From Tissierellia bacterium (lineage in GTDB: Bacteria; Bacillota; Clostridia; Tissierellales; Peptoniphilaceae), in contig JAUNLK010000001.1 of assembly GCA_030535395.1 (NCBI GenBank), positions 1 through 64,000 on the forward strand: DNA of 64,000 bases, in the 5' to 3' direction. Made by a program: the position numbers and the translations under genes. The notes beneath the pieces are model-generated. The model was not told the origin of the DNA and did not search any database. It saw only the letters and a program-made list of their open reading frames with translations. Below are positions 46,756 to 55,401 of this stretch, piece by piece. How positions within the stretch are numbered: position 1 is the first letter of the stretch; every line of letters begins with the position of its first letter.

Positions 46756-49258
46756 ACACACATTCGAACAACTGTCCCCCGCCATGCGGCACTATGTGGA
46801 GACAAAACAGAAAAACCCCGATGCCTATCTCTTCTATCGCATGGGGGATTTTTTCGAGCTCTTTTTTGAAGATGCCGTGGAGGTCTCCAAGCTCCTGGAC
46901 CTCACCCTCACTTCCAAAAATGGGGGGCTGGAGGAGCGGATTCCCATGTGTGGGGTCCCCTATAAGAGCAAGGATCAGTATATCGAGCGATTGGTGGCCA
47001 TGGGCCACAGGGTGGTCCTCTGCGATCAGGTGGAGGATCCCAAGGAGGCCAAGGGCCTGGTGAAGCGGGAGATCACCCGGATCATCACCCCCGGCACCTT
47101 CACCGCCAGGGGCGGGGGAGAGCAGCTCTTGGGAGCGGGCTATATTCGGGGCCACAGGGCCTACTTCGCCTATGTCAATTATGCCTCGGGGGAGACCGAG
47201 GTGGAGCAGGAGCTCTTCGATACGGAAAAATCCCTCCGGGAATTGAGTGGCCAGTCCATTCTCTCCCATGAGCCAGCGGAGTTTTTGCTGGAGGCAGGCT
47301 CCCCCATTCTGCCCCTCATAGAGGAGCAGGAGATCCCCCATCAGATCCTCATTCCCGGGGAAGTTCCCAGCTCTGTGGCCACTCAGCTGAGCCCTGAGGC
47401 CCTGGCCAATCCCGCTCTCCAGGGACTCTTGAGCTATCTTGCCGCCACCCAATTTTCCAAACTCCACCACCTCCACGAGAAAAAGCAGCAGGAGGGAATG
47501 GCCCTCTCGGCCGGTACCGTCCGGGATCTGGAGCTCATTGAGGGCCTGGACGGGAAAAAGGAGCACGGCCTCTTTGGGGTATTGGACCACAGCAAGACCC
47601 CCATGGGCAGGAGATTTTTAAAGGACATGCTCACCCACCCCCTCACCCAAAAGACGGAAATTCGCCGCCGACAGGATCTCATAGAGGCCCTCTTCTCCCA
47701 GAGGATTTTGGCCCACAAACTCTCGGAGATCCTGAGAGAGCTCTACGACATCGAGCGGCTGGCCGTGTCCATTGGCAGTAGCACCATTGTCCCCAAAGAC
47801 CTGGTCCACCTCAAGCAGACCCTACTGGGGGCTCAGAAGATCAAAACCCTTCTCAAAACTTCAAAAATTTCCGTTTTGGAGGAGTTTTCCGCCACTCTGG
47901 ACCCCCTGGAGGAACTCTACAACACCCTGGAGAATTATCTCATGGACGATGCCCCCACAAATTACGAGAGCAATCGCTTCATAAGGGAGGGGGCCAGGGA
48001 GGACATCGACGAGCTCTTCAATCTCTCCGAGGGCTCCCTGGACTGGCTCATTGCCTTTGAAGAGGCGGAGCGGGAGCGGACGGGGATCAAGAATCTCAGG
48101 GTGAAGTTCAACAAGATTTTAGGTTACTTCCTGGAAGTCTCCAAGGGCAATCTCCCCATGGTCCCCCAGGACTACATTCGAAAACAGACCCTGGTGGGCT
48201 CGGAGCGCTTCTTCACCCTGGAGCTCAAGGAGAAGGAGGAGGAGATTCTCGCCGCCAAGGAGCGGGCCTTTGAGAAGCAGCTCCGGATTCTGGAAGAGAT
48301 ACGGAAATTGACCTTCCGTCATCTGCCCCAGATTCAGCAATTGGGGCGCAGGCTGGGCTTTTTAGATGCCATCTATGCCCTCTTTCAGGCGGCCTTCGAC
48401 AACAACTATGTCCGTCCCCATTTTTCAGAGGACGGGAGCCTCCACATTGAACAGGGGCGCCACCCCGTGGTGGAGCGCTACACCCTCCGGGACAGCTACA
48501 TCCCCAATGACAGCTCCCTCTCTCCGGAGGGGCCCATGATACAGCTCATCACCGGGCCCAATATGGCGGGGAAGTCCACCTATATGCGGCAAGTGGCCCT
48601 GATCCAAATCCTGGCTCAAATGGGCTCCTTTGTGCCGGCAAAATCCGCCAGCCTCCCCATGATCACCCGAGTCTTCACCCGCATAGGGGCATCGGACAAT
48701 CTGGCCAAGGGCCAGTCCACCTTTATGGTGGAGATGATGGAAGTGGCGGACATCCTCCTCCACGGGGATGAGCACTCCCTCATCCTCTTGGACGAGGTGG
48801 GCAGGGGAACCAGTACCTACGACGGCCTCAGCATCGCCTGGGCCATTGTGGAGTATCTCCATGAGCGGGTGGGGGCCATGGTCCTCTTTGCCACCCACTA
48901 CTTTGAACTCACGGAACTGGCAGCTCATCTGGAACATGTGGAGAACATCACCATTGCGGCGGAGGAAGTGGAGGGGACCATGCGCTTTCTCAGAAAGGTC
49001 ATTGTGGGAAAGAGCAATTACTCCTACGGCATCGATGTGGCCAAACTCGCTGGAGTGCGGCCGGAGGTCATCTTCAGAGCCAAGGAAATCCTCCGGAAGC
49101 TGGAGGAGGAGCACTCCTCCCCCTCGGCGCCGCCCCCCAGGGAGCTGCCCCCTCAGAGGGACAGCTTAAAGGAGTGGCTTGAAAGTTTGGATCTGGACGC
49201 CCTGAGTCCCAGGGACGCCCTGGAACTCCTCTATGGGAAGCGAGATGAACTGCGATGA
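46748..49258 (+). CDS. mutS: DNA mismatch repair protein MutS
   Basis: 836 aa. Mismatch-binding domain with the Phe-X-Glu element (YRMGDFFELFF), clamp and lever domains, ATPase Walker A GPNMAGKSTYMR (about 603), LLDEVGRGTSTYDGLS and FATHYFELTEL. The C-terminus is shorter than E. coli MutS but typical of Firmicutes. ATG 46748 overlaps the miaB end; the RBS is weak, so translation may be coupled. Overlaps mutL (ATGA). Confidence 0.97.
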   Translation: MDKHTFEQLSPAMRHYVETKQKNPDAYLFYRMGDFFELFFEDAVEVSKLLDLTLTSKNGGLEERIPMCGVPYKSKDQYIERLVAMGHRVVLCDQVEDPKEAKGLVKREITRIITPGTFTARGGGEQLLGAGYIRGHRAYFAYVNYASGETEVEQELFDTEKSLRELSGQSILSHEPAEFLLEAGSPILPLIEEQEIPHQILIPGEVPSSVATQLSPEALANPALQGLLSYLAATQFSKLHHLHEKKQQEGMALSAGTVRDLELIEGLDGKKEHGLFGVLDHSKTPMGRRFLKDMLTHPLTQKTEIRRRQDLIEALFSQRILAHKLSEILRELYDIERLAVSIGSSTIVPKDLVHLKQTLLGAQKIKTLLKTSKISVLEEFSATLDPLEELYNTLENYLMDDAPTNYESNRFIREGAREDIDELFNLSEGSLDWLIAFEEAERERTGIKNLRVKFNKILGYFLEVSKGNLPMVPQDYIRKQTLVGSERFFTLELKEKEEEILAAKERAFEKQLRILEEIRKLTFRHLPQIQQLGRRLGFLDAIYALFQAAFDNNYVRPHFSEDGSLHIEQGRHPVVERYTLRDSYIPNDSSLSPEGPMIQLITGPNMAGKSTYMRQVALIQILAQMGSFVPAKSASLPMITRVFTRIGASDNLAKGQSTFMVEMMEVADILLHGDEHSLILLDEVGRGTSTYDGLSIAWAIVEYLHERVGAMVLFATHYFELTELAAHLEHVENITIAAEEVEGTMRFLRKVIVGKSNYSYGIDVAKLAGVRPEVIFRAKEILRKLEEEHSSPSAPPPRELPPQRDSLKEWLESLDLDALSPRDALELLYGKRDELR

Positions 49259-51123
49259 ACAGTCAAAACAGAGCCATTAGACCCCTGGATGAGCACACCA
49301 TTTCCCTCATTGCCGCCGGAGAAATCATCGATCAGCCGGGGGCCGTGGTGAAGGAATTGGTGGAAAATTCCATCGATGCCCAGGCCACGGAGATCACCGT
49401 GGAAGTGGCCCAAAACACCGTGGACTTCATTCGAGTGACGGACAATGGCACCGGCATTGAGAGGGAGGAACTCCCCATGGCCTTTGCCCGCCACGCCACC
49501 TCCAAGCTGGAAAAAATCAATGATTTGGACGCCCTCACCACCCTGGGCTTTCGGGGGGAGGCCCTGGCCAGTATCGCCCATGTCTCCAAAATTGAGGTGA
49601 TTTCCAAGACCCAGGAGGGGGACTTCGCCTATCAGGGCTGGATTGAGAAGGGGGAGGTCCTCAAGGTGGAGCCCATGGGGGCCCGCCAGGGGACGTCCAT
49701 CCTGGTGAAGGACCTATTCTACAACACCCCCGTGCGAAAAAAATACCTCCACAGCCCCAAGAAGGTGATCACCGCCATGCTCAAGGAGGTGGAGGCCATT
49801 GCCCTCTCCCACGGGGACATTGGCATTCACTTCATCTACAATGGGAAGACCCTCTTAAAGACCCGGGGGGACGAAAATCCCATCAATCGCATCTACGATA
49901 TCTTGGGCCGGGAGATTGCAGAGCACATACTGGAGGTGTCCTTTGACTCCGCCAGCTACAAGGTCCACGGCTACATCGGGGACAATCAGCTCTTTCGCTC
50001 CACCCCCGACAAGGAGTATCTCTTTATCAATGGCCGCCACGTCCACAATCAGGAGCTGGCCAAGGCCATTCGCAGAATTTATCAGTCCCGCATCCCCCTC
50101 AATCGCTATCCCATCTATCTCCTCTACATCGAAGTGGATCCCATTTTGGTGGATGTGAACATCCACCCCCGGAAGCGAACGGTTCGCCTCTCCAATGAGA
50201 ACTATCTCATTCCCATTGTTCAGAAATTGGTGGACCAGCGCCTCACCCACAGTCAGGTGTTTTCTGAAGTGGTGGAGGAGGAGGCCCCCGAAAAGACCAT
50301 CTTTGACCTGGCAAAGGAGCGAAAGTCCGCCCCTGAGCCAGACTTAAAAGAGAGGGGAGGGGAGGGGCCCGTGGCTGGGGAGCCTTCATCCTTTGAGGAG
50401 AGCTGGGGAGGAGACCCTTCCACAGATTCCCTTTTCAGTGGGCCAGTCAGTGGAAGGGGACAGCTGGTCCGAGAGGAGTCCCGGTCCTTTTTGCCTGACG
50501 AAGATCAAGGTGGGGAAGAGGAGGTGGAGGCCCCCTCCTTTGTGGCCCATCTCCAGTACATTGGCACCCTCTTTCAAACCTATCTCATCTTTGAGGACCC
50601 CTCAGAGGGGGAGGCCATTCTCATGGACCAGCACGCCGCCCACGAGCGAATCCTCTACGAGAGATATGTGGCGGCCTTTAAGAACCGAAGCATTCACCGG
50701 CAGGTCCTCCTGAGTCCGGAGAAGATTCTCCTCAGCCCCTCGGCCTATCAGCAGGCGGAGGCCCACATGGAGGACTTTGCCTCCATGGGTTTCCACTACG
50801 ATCTCTTTGGCAGACAGACCATACTCCTGAGGGAGGTCCCCCACGACATTGTCCTCCCCGACACCCGGCAATTTCTCCTGGACGGCCTGGATCAGCTCAA
50901 TGGCCCCAAGTCCGCCCTGGAGCAGAATATCTACGGGGTCATGAGAATGGCCTGTAGGGCCGCAGTGAAGGGGGGAGACCGGCTGTCCCCCATGGAAGCG
51001 GAGGGCCTCATGAGAGAGCTCATGGAGACGGAGAATCCCTACACCTGTCCCCACGGCAGGCCCACCCTCACCCGGCTCAAAAAACGCTACTTTGAAAAAC
51101 TATTTTTAAGGGAGATGTCATGA
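49255..51123 (+). CDS. mutL: DNA mismatch repair protein MutL (endonuclease type)
   Basis: 622 aa. GHKL ATPase: ELVENSIDAQA, DNGTGIE, GFRGEALASI. Acidic, low-complexity linker at about 340-425. The C-terminal domain carries the nicking-endonuclease motif DQHAAHERILYE, plus ACRAAVKGG and CPHGRPT, so unlike E. coli this MutL should cut DNA itself and needs no MutH. Overlaps mutS and miaA by 4 bases each. Confidence 0.97.
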   Translation: MNSQNRAIRPLDEHTISLIAAGEIIDQPGAVVKELVENSIDAQATEITVEVAQNTVDFIRVTDNGTGIEREELPMAFARHATSKLEKINDLDALTTLGFRGEALASIAHVSKIEVISKTQEGDFAYQGWIEKGEVLKVEPMGARQGTSILVKDLFYNTPVRKKYLHSPKKVITAMLKEVEAIALSHGDIGIHFIYNGKTLLKTRGDENPINRIYDILGREIAEHILEVSFDSASYKVHGYIGDNQLFRSTPDKEYLFINGRHVHNQELAKAIRRIYQSRIPLNRYPIYLLYIEVDPILVDVNIHPRKRTVRLSNENYLIPIVQKLVDQRLTHSQVFSEVVEEEAPEKTIFDLAKERKSAPEPDLKERGGEGPVAGEPSSFEESWGGDPSTDSLFSGPVSGRGQLVREESRSFLPDEDQGGEEEVEAPSFVAHLQYIGTLFQTYLIFEDPSEGEAILMDQHAAHERILYERYVAAFKNRSIHRQVLLSPEKILLSPSAYQQAEAHMEDFASMGFHYDLFGRQTILLREVPHDIVLPDTRQFLLDGLDQLNGPKSALEQNIYGVMRMACRAAVKGGDRLSPMEAEGLMRELMETENPYTCPHGRPTLTRLKKRYFEKLFLREMS

Positions 51124-52043
51124 GAAAATTTATTGTGGTGGGGGGCCCCACCGGCTCCGGCAAGAGTGACATGGCCGTGGAGCTGGCCAAGAGATATCAT
51201 AGCGGCGTCATCTCCGCTGATTCCGTCCAGGTCTACCGCCACTTCGACATTGGATCTGGAAAAATCACCCCCCAGGAGATGGGGGGAGTGACCCATCACC
51301 TCCTGGATGTGGTGGATCCCCTGGAGGAGTACACGGTCAAGGACTTCTATGAGGATGCCACCGCCATTATCGATGACTACAATGGGCGGGGGAGGATTCC
51401 CGTGGTCTGCGGAGGCTCCAATCTCTATGTCCACGCCCTCCTCTATGAACTCACCTTCGACGAGGAGCCCGAGGCCAGAAAAATCTCCCTGGAACTGGAA
51501 GCTATTGAAGGGGAGGAGGGGCCTGAGGCCCTGGCGAAGCTCCTGGAGGCCGAGGCCCCGGAGGTGTTCAAGACCATCGATCAAAAAAATCCACGGCGGG
51601 TCTTCCGGGCTCTGCAGCAGGTGCGCCAGGGGATAGAGCGTCCCACCCAAAACCTCAGAAGACCCAGAGGGGACGTTCGGGCCCCCCATCTGTGGCTCCA
51701 CTGGGAGCGGGAGGCCCTCTATGACCGGATCAACCGGCGGGTGGATCTTATGATGGAACAGGGGCTCTTGGAAGAGGTGAGACATCTCTCACGGGAGTAC
51801 CCCGGGGCCAAGGGCCTCAGCACCATTGGCTACCGAGAAATCAATGACTATCTCCAGGGCAGGGAGTATGAGGACCTGTCCTCGGCCGTGGAGAAGGTCA
51901 AACAGCACAGTAGAAACTACGCCAAGCGCCAGATCACCTGGGGGAGAAAATCCCAGGTGATCCCCATCCCCATGGAACAGGGGAGGGGGGAGGCCTTGGC
52001 CCAGGGACAGAAGCGAGTGGAAGAATACTATGGATCAGTTTGA
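51120..52043 (+). CDS. miaA: tRNA dimethylallyltransferase MiaA
   Basis: 307 aa enzyme adding the isopentenyl group to A37. P-loop GGPTGSGKSDMAVELA, SADSVQVYRHFDIGSGK, the Asn/Arg-rich KNPRRVFRALQ and KQHSRNYAKRQITW. Overlaps mutL and the next gene by 4 and 14 bases. hfq, which often follows miaA, is not present. Confidence 0.97.
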   Translation: MRKFIVVGGPTGSGKSDMAVELAKRYHSGVISADSVQVYRHFDIGSGKITPQEMGGVTHHLLDVVDPLEEYTVKDFYEDATAIIDDYNGRGRIPVVCGGSNLYVHALLYELTFDEEPEARKISLELEAIEGEEGPEALAKLLEAEAPEVFKTIDQKNPRRVFRALQQVRQGIERPTQNLRRPRGDVRAPHLWLHWEREALYDRINRRVDLMMEQGLLEEVRHLSREYPGAKGLSTIGYREINDYLQGREYEDLSSAVEKVKQHSRNYAKRQITWGRKSQVIPIPMEQGRGEALAQGQKRVEEYYGSV

Positions 52044-53283
52044 AGCGGATATCAACTCACGAGTCTCCCAGGCGGAAGAGGCCCTGAGGGAGCAGTTTCA
52101 GGCCTATGAGCGCATGGCCCGAATCAATCAAAAGAAGATTTTAAAGGCCATGCAGCATGCCAAATTGAGCCAGGGGGATTTCCACTGGTCCACTGGCTAT
52201 GGCTACGGGGACATGGGCCGGGAGAAGACCGAGGAGATCTACCGGGAGGTCTTCCGGGGGGAGGACGCCCTGGTGCGGCCCAATATCGTCTCCGGCACCC
52301 ACGCCCTCACCATTGTCCTCAAGGCCCTCACCAATGCCGGGGACACCATGGTCTCCGTCACCGGGGACCCCTACGACACCCTTCAAAGGGTCATTGGCAT
52401 CCAAGGCCATGAGAAGGGAAATCTCAAGAGCCGTGGCATCCACTATCGCTCCCTACCATTGAAGGAAGATGGGTCCATGGACCTGGAGGGCATCCCCAAA
52501 GCCATTGAAGGGGCGGATCTCATCCTCCTTCAGCGCTCCAGTGGATACACCTCTCGGAGGGCCTTCACCATTTCAGAACTGGAAGAGGCCATTAAAATCA
52601 TCAAGGAGCACTCCCAGGCCCCCGTCTTCATCGACAACTGCTATGGTGAATTCACTGAAGAGCGGGAGCCCCTGGAAGTGGGGGCGGACATCATCGCGGG
52701 CTCCCTCATTAAGAATCCCGGGGGCGGCCTGGCCCTTTCCGGAGGCTATATTTGCGGTAAGAGGGAATTGGTGGAGGCCTGCAGCAACGAACTCACCGCC
52801 CCGGGGGTGGGGAAGGAGTGCGGCCTCACCTTTGGTCAGACGAGAAATGTCCTCATGGGCCTCTTCCTGGCCCCCAGAACGGTAGAGGAGTGCCTCAAGG
52901 GCGCCACCCTCTACGCCCAGGTCTTTGACCAGCTGGGCTACCAGGTGGTTCCCAGCCCCACGGACCCCAGGAGCGACATCGTCCAGGTCATCGCCCTGGA
53001 GGATCCAAAGCGACTGGAGGCCTTTTGCCGGAGCATTCAAGGGGCCTCTCCCATCGACTCCTATGTGACCCCCATGGCCTGGGACATGCCGGGCTACTCG
53101 GAGCCAGTCATCATGGCTGCAGGGGGCTTTATCGACGGCTCCAGCATTGAGCTCTCCGCCGACGGCCCCATGCGAGAGCCCTACAATGTCTATGTCCAGG
53201 GGGGCCTCACCTATGCCCACTGCGTACTGGCCCTGGAATCGGTCCTGGAGGATTTGGAGGAACAGGGGCTCCTTCAAAAGTGA
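52030..53283 (+). CDS. ynbB: Methionine gamma-lyase-family PLP protein (YnbB-like)
   Basis: 417 aa fold-type I PLP enzyme of the aluminium-resistance/YnbB family. Features: GYGYGDMGREKTEEIYREVF, FIDNCYGEFTEE with the PLP Asp, and the Schiff-base lysine in SLIKNPGGGLALSGGY. Family members lie after miaA-hfq in many Firmicutes; the physiological substrate is not established. Overlaps miaA by 14 bases and ends before a terminator. Confidence 0.9.
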   Translation: MDQFEADINSRVSQAEEALREQFQAYERMARINQKKILKAMQHAKLSQGDFHWSTGYGYGDMGREKTEEIYREVFRGEDALVRPNIVSGTHALTIVLKALTNAGDTMVSVTGDPYDTLQRVIGIQGHEKGNLKSRGIHYRSLPLKEDGSMDLEGIPKAIEGADLILLQRSSGYTSRRAFTISELEEAIKIIKEHSQAPVFIDNCYGEFTEEREPLEVGADIIAGSLIKNPGGGLALSGGYICGKRELVEACSNELTAPGVGKECGLTFGQTRNVLMGLFLAPRTVEECLKGATLYAQVFDQLGYQVVPSPTDPRSDIVQVIALEDPKRLEAFCRSIQGASPIDSYVTPMAWDMPGYSEPVIMAAGGFIDGSSIELSADGPMREPYNVYVQGGLTYAHCVLALESVLEDLEEQGLLQK

Positions 53284-53301
53284 GTGGTGGACTCCCACAT
53301 A

Positions 53302-53339
53302 AAAAAGAACTCTTCCAATAATAAGGAAGAGTTCTTTTT
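53302..53339. terminator. Bidirectional terminator between ynbB and lexA
   Basis: Perfect 15-bp inverted repeat AAAAAGAACTCTTCC (53302-53316) / GGAAGAGTTCTTTTT (53325-53339) around AATAATAA. A and T runs on the two sides serve both convergent transcripts. Confidence 0.93.
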
Positions 53340-53359
53340 GGTTTGAAGCATCTGTGGAA

Positions 53360-53986
53360 TTACATAATGGTGCGGAAGACCCCCACCACTTTCCCCAGGA
53401 TCTGCACATCCTCGGTGTAGATGGGCTCCATAAAATCATTCTCCGGCTGGAGGCGATAGCGGTGCTGCTGGGGCTCCTTGAAAAATCTCTTAATGGTGGC
53501 CTCGTCGTCCAATAGGGCCAGGACGATCTCCCCGTCCTTGGCGGACTGTTTTCGCTCGATGAGGACGTGGTCGCCATTGAGTATCCCCGCATTGATCATG
53601 CTCTCTCCCTGAACCGTGAGGAAGAAGAGCTCTCGATCGGCCACAAAGTCCACGGCCAGGGGAATGGTGTCGGTGATATTCTCCACGGCCAAAATGGGCA
53701 TTCCCGCCGTCACCCGACCCAGGACGGGGATGTCCAGAGTGCGCTTTTTGGGCTCCAGGAGCTCATCGGCGGGATCGGTGATCTCATACCCTCGGGGCGT
53801 GGAGGGGGCCTTGCGAATATAGTTTTTCAGTTCCAGCTTTTCCATATTGGAGTGAACGGTCGAGGTGCTCTTGATGGTGGTACCCGCCAAGATATCCCGG
53901 ATGGCCGGGGCAAATCCATTCTTGGCGATATAACTTTTCATAAAGAATAAAACTTCCAACTCTCGCTTGCTCAAATCTTCGTACAT
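53360..53986 (-). CDS. lexA: SOS repressor LexA
   Basis: 208 aa. N-terminal winged helix (MYEDLSKRELEVLFFMKSYI; TTIKSTSTVHSNMEK), self-cleavage site Ala94-Gly95 (RVTAGMPIL), catalytic Ser129 (VQGESMINAG) and Lys166 (DDEATIKRFF), spaced 37 residues as in E. coli. ATG 53986 follows AAGGGGG; an upstream in-frame ATG at 54037 overlaps the promoter and was rejected. Divergent from the LysM gene, as in Bacillus lexA-yneA. Confidence 0.97.
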   Translation of the reverse strand: MYEDLSKRELEVLFFMKSYIAKNGFAPAIRDILAGTTIKSTSTVHSNMEKLELKNYIRKAPSTPRGYEITDPADELLEPKKRTLDIPVLGRVTAGMPILAVENITDTIPLAVDFVADRELFFLTVQGESMINAGILNGDHVLIERKQSAKDGEIVLALLDDEATIKRFFKEPQQHRYRLQPENDFMEPIYTEDVQILGKVVGVFRTIM

Positions 53987-54008
53987 AGCAACCCCCTTAT
54001 TGCCTCCT

Positions 54009-54037
54009 AGTATATCAGAAGATGGAAATATTTTCAA
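54009..54037 (-). promoter_or_regulatory. lexA promoter (minus strand)
   Basis: On the minus strand TTGAAA (54037-54032), a 17-bp spacer, and TATACT (54014-54009). A LexA-like box lies 10 bp upstream of the -35. Confidence 0.75.
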
Positions 54038-54046
54038 ACACGCATT

Positions 54047-54060
54047 CGAAAATATATTCG
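54047..54060. promoter_or_regulatory. LexA box 1, shared by lexA and the LysM gene
   Basis: CGAAAATATATTCG. Read on the minus strand it matches the Bacillus LexA consensus CGAACATATGTTCG at 12 of 14 positions. It sits midway, 9-10 bp from each divergent -35 hexamer. Confidence 0.75.
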
Positions 54061-54069
54061 AACAAAGTA

Positions 54070-54098
54070 TTGACTCCGGAATGAGCGTTCGGTATAAT
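54070..54098 (+). promoter_or_regulatory. Promoter of the yneA-like LysM gene
   Basis: TTGACT (54070-54075), 17-bp spacer, TATAAT (54093-54098). A second LexA-like box lies inside the spacer and a third just after the start site, so occupancy by LexA would block RNA polymerase. Confidence 0.85.
54078..54091. promoter_or_regulatory. LexA-like box 2 in the promoter spacer
   Basis: GGAATGAGCGTTCG. The half-sites (CGAAC N4 ATTCC on the minus strand) match 8 of the 10 consensus arm positions. Weaker than box 1; its position between -35 and -10 makes it meaningful. Confidence 0.5.
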
Positions 54099-54110
54099 GG
54101 AACAAGAATT

Positions 54111-54124
54111 CGAACATACGTATT
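54111..54124. promoter_or_regulatory. LexA-like box 3 near the transcription start
   Basis: CGAACATACGTATT matches the Bacillus consensus at 10 of 14 positions, with a perfect left arm CGAACATA. It lies about 6-20 bp downstream of the expected start point. Confidence 0.55.
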
Positions 54125-54141
54125 TTACTTCGGAGGTTACT

Positions 54142-54483
54142 ATGAAGCAATATCATCAAAATCATTCTGGAGCACGGCCAAGACCATCCAAGAAACGTAG
54201 CCAAAAGTTCAGACTCCTCTTCCTCCTTCTCCTCCTGAGCACCGCCATCATCACCGGAGGGGTACTGAAGCCCTTTGGCGCCAGGGCGGAGTTCAAGGAG
54301 CGCTATGAATACACGGTAATGTCCGGGGACACCCTGTGGAGCATCGCTCAAAATATAAGAACAGAGGATCAGGATATCAGAGATACAGTGGCCTTAATCG
54401 TAGAGGAGAATGGGCTGGAGGGGAAGACCCTCAATCCAGGGGACAAACTTATCCTCTACCGCAGTATCCATTTGGAGGAGTGA
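54142..54483 (+). CDS. yneA: YneA-like SOS cell-division inhibitor with LysM domain
   Basis: 113 aa. Basic cytoplasmic N-terminus, one membrane helix at about 24-42, then an extracellular LysM domain at 55-107 (YEYTVMSGDTLWSIAQN; LNPGDKLILYR). This architecture and the position divergent from lexA match Bacillus YneA, which halts division during SOS; the gene symbol is by that analogy. ATG 54142 follows CGGAGG. The last ~51 bases of the gene are the first copy of a 153-bp tandem repeat that continues downstream. Confidence 0.8.
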   Translation: MKQYHQNHSGARPRPSKKRSQKFRLLFLLLLLSTAIITGGVLKPFGARAEFKERYEYTVMSGDTLWSIAQNIRTEDQDIRDTVALIVEENGLEGKTLNPGDKLILYRSIHLEE

Positions 54484-54910
54484 GGGCTCCAATTTGTGTC
54501 CCTGCCTCTGAATCGTGAGATTCTCAGGCCCCCTTGGGGGAGAAAGTCAGGACAGTGGCCCCTGTGGTAAGGGCTGCGCGTTCTCAATCCAGGGGACAAA
54601 ATCATCCTCTACCGCAAGATCCATTTGGAGGAGTGAGGGGCTCCAATTTGTGTCCCTGCCTCTGAATCAAAAGGTCTTGAGGCCCCCATGGGGGAGGAAG
54701 TCCAAAACAGTGGCCCCTGTGATGGGGGCTGCACGCTCTCAACCAGGGGACAAACTCATCCTCTATCGCAAGATCCATTTGGAGGAGTGAGGGCTCCAAT
54801 TTGTGTCCCTGCCTCTGAATCGTGAGGTCCTCAGGCCCCCTTGGGGGAGAAAGTCCAGAACAGTGGTCCCTGTGTTAGGGGCTGCATGTTCTCAACCTGG
54901 GGGCAAAACC
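54431..54910 (+). repeat. ~153-bp tandem repeat, three copies plus a fragment
   Basis: Units begin at TCAA(T)CC: 54431-54583 (153 bp), 54584-54738 (155 bp), 54739-54891 (153 bp), and a partial fourth from 54892. Each full unit opens with a copy of the last ~50 bases of the LysM gene, still encoding PGDK(L/I)ILYR(S/K)IHLEE and a stop, followed by a shared noncoding part containing CTCCAATTTGTGTCCCTGCC and the short hairpin GCCCCC(T/A)TGGGGG. Copies differ by scattered substitutions and small indels, so the array looks like a fairly recent amplification of the gene's 3' end. Confidence 0.9.
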
Positions 54911-55260
54911 ATCGTGGCAGTTCCATTGTGGCTGTCTGTGGTGGAGGGTCGGAGCCCCCTTTTCATATTCAATGGGCAGGAACTGTGGCCCGTGGAATGA
55001 CGGAAGTCCACGGGGCTGCTGGCAGCCCACCCTCCAGTGCCATGGGGCCATGGGAGGGGTCCAGCCCAAGAAAGTGGCTTCGCTTTTTACTCTGAGGTCG
55101 GGGACCCAGCTCAGGAAGGCCATGGAAGTCCAGATGGGGATGGAAGGTCAGTCCACGGTTCATATGGTCTCTGAGGGGAGTTGTGGGGGCGCAGAGGCCC
55201 CTCGATCCTTGCCCATTTCCATTTGATAGTCCCTATTCTTTCCATACTATCCCTTCTAAT
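54911..55260 (+). other. Noncoding stretch with hairpins, no gene recognised
   Basis: From the LysM stop at 54483 to the next gene at 55458 there are 974 bp without a convincing gene; short open frames lack RBS and family resemblance. After the repeat array this part contains CCCGTGGA (54989-54996) / TCCACGGG (55007-55014) and CCCTCC (55030-55035) / GGAGGG (55053-55058) with nested CCATGG palindromes. No terminator is seen before 55261, so the LysM transcript probably runs through it. Confidence 0.6.
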
Positions 55261-55300
55261 AAAAGGAGCTTCCCAAATCAAATAAGGAAGCTCCTTTTTT
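55261..55300 (+). terminator. Rho-independent terminator ending the LysM/repeat transcript
   Basis: AAAAGGAGCTTCC (55261-55273) / GGAAGCTCCTTTT (55286-55298), then further T. The stem is long and perfect. On the minus strand the A-rich left side also gives a T run. Confidence 0.9.
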
Positions 55301-55401
55301 ATTCCACAGAGTGATGATTCCATTTTCTCTCCGCAGCATCCAAAATCCCATCCGAAACTCGGGGAGGAGTGGTGGGCTTTGGGGTCTCTCCCAAAATAAA
55401 A

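Noticed and set aside
54515..54790. 91-codon open frame inside the repeat array
   Set aside because: It crosses unit boundaries, has no RBS, and its end simply repeats the LysM C-terminus; other frames across 54803-55226 are equally unsupported.
54431..54910. CRISPR array or REP-type element
   Set aside because: Units of ~153 bp are contiguous without unique spacers and contain a copy of the upstream gene's end; this is a tandem duplication.
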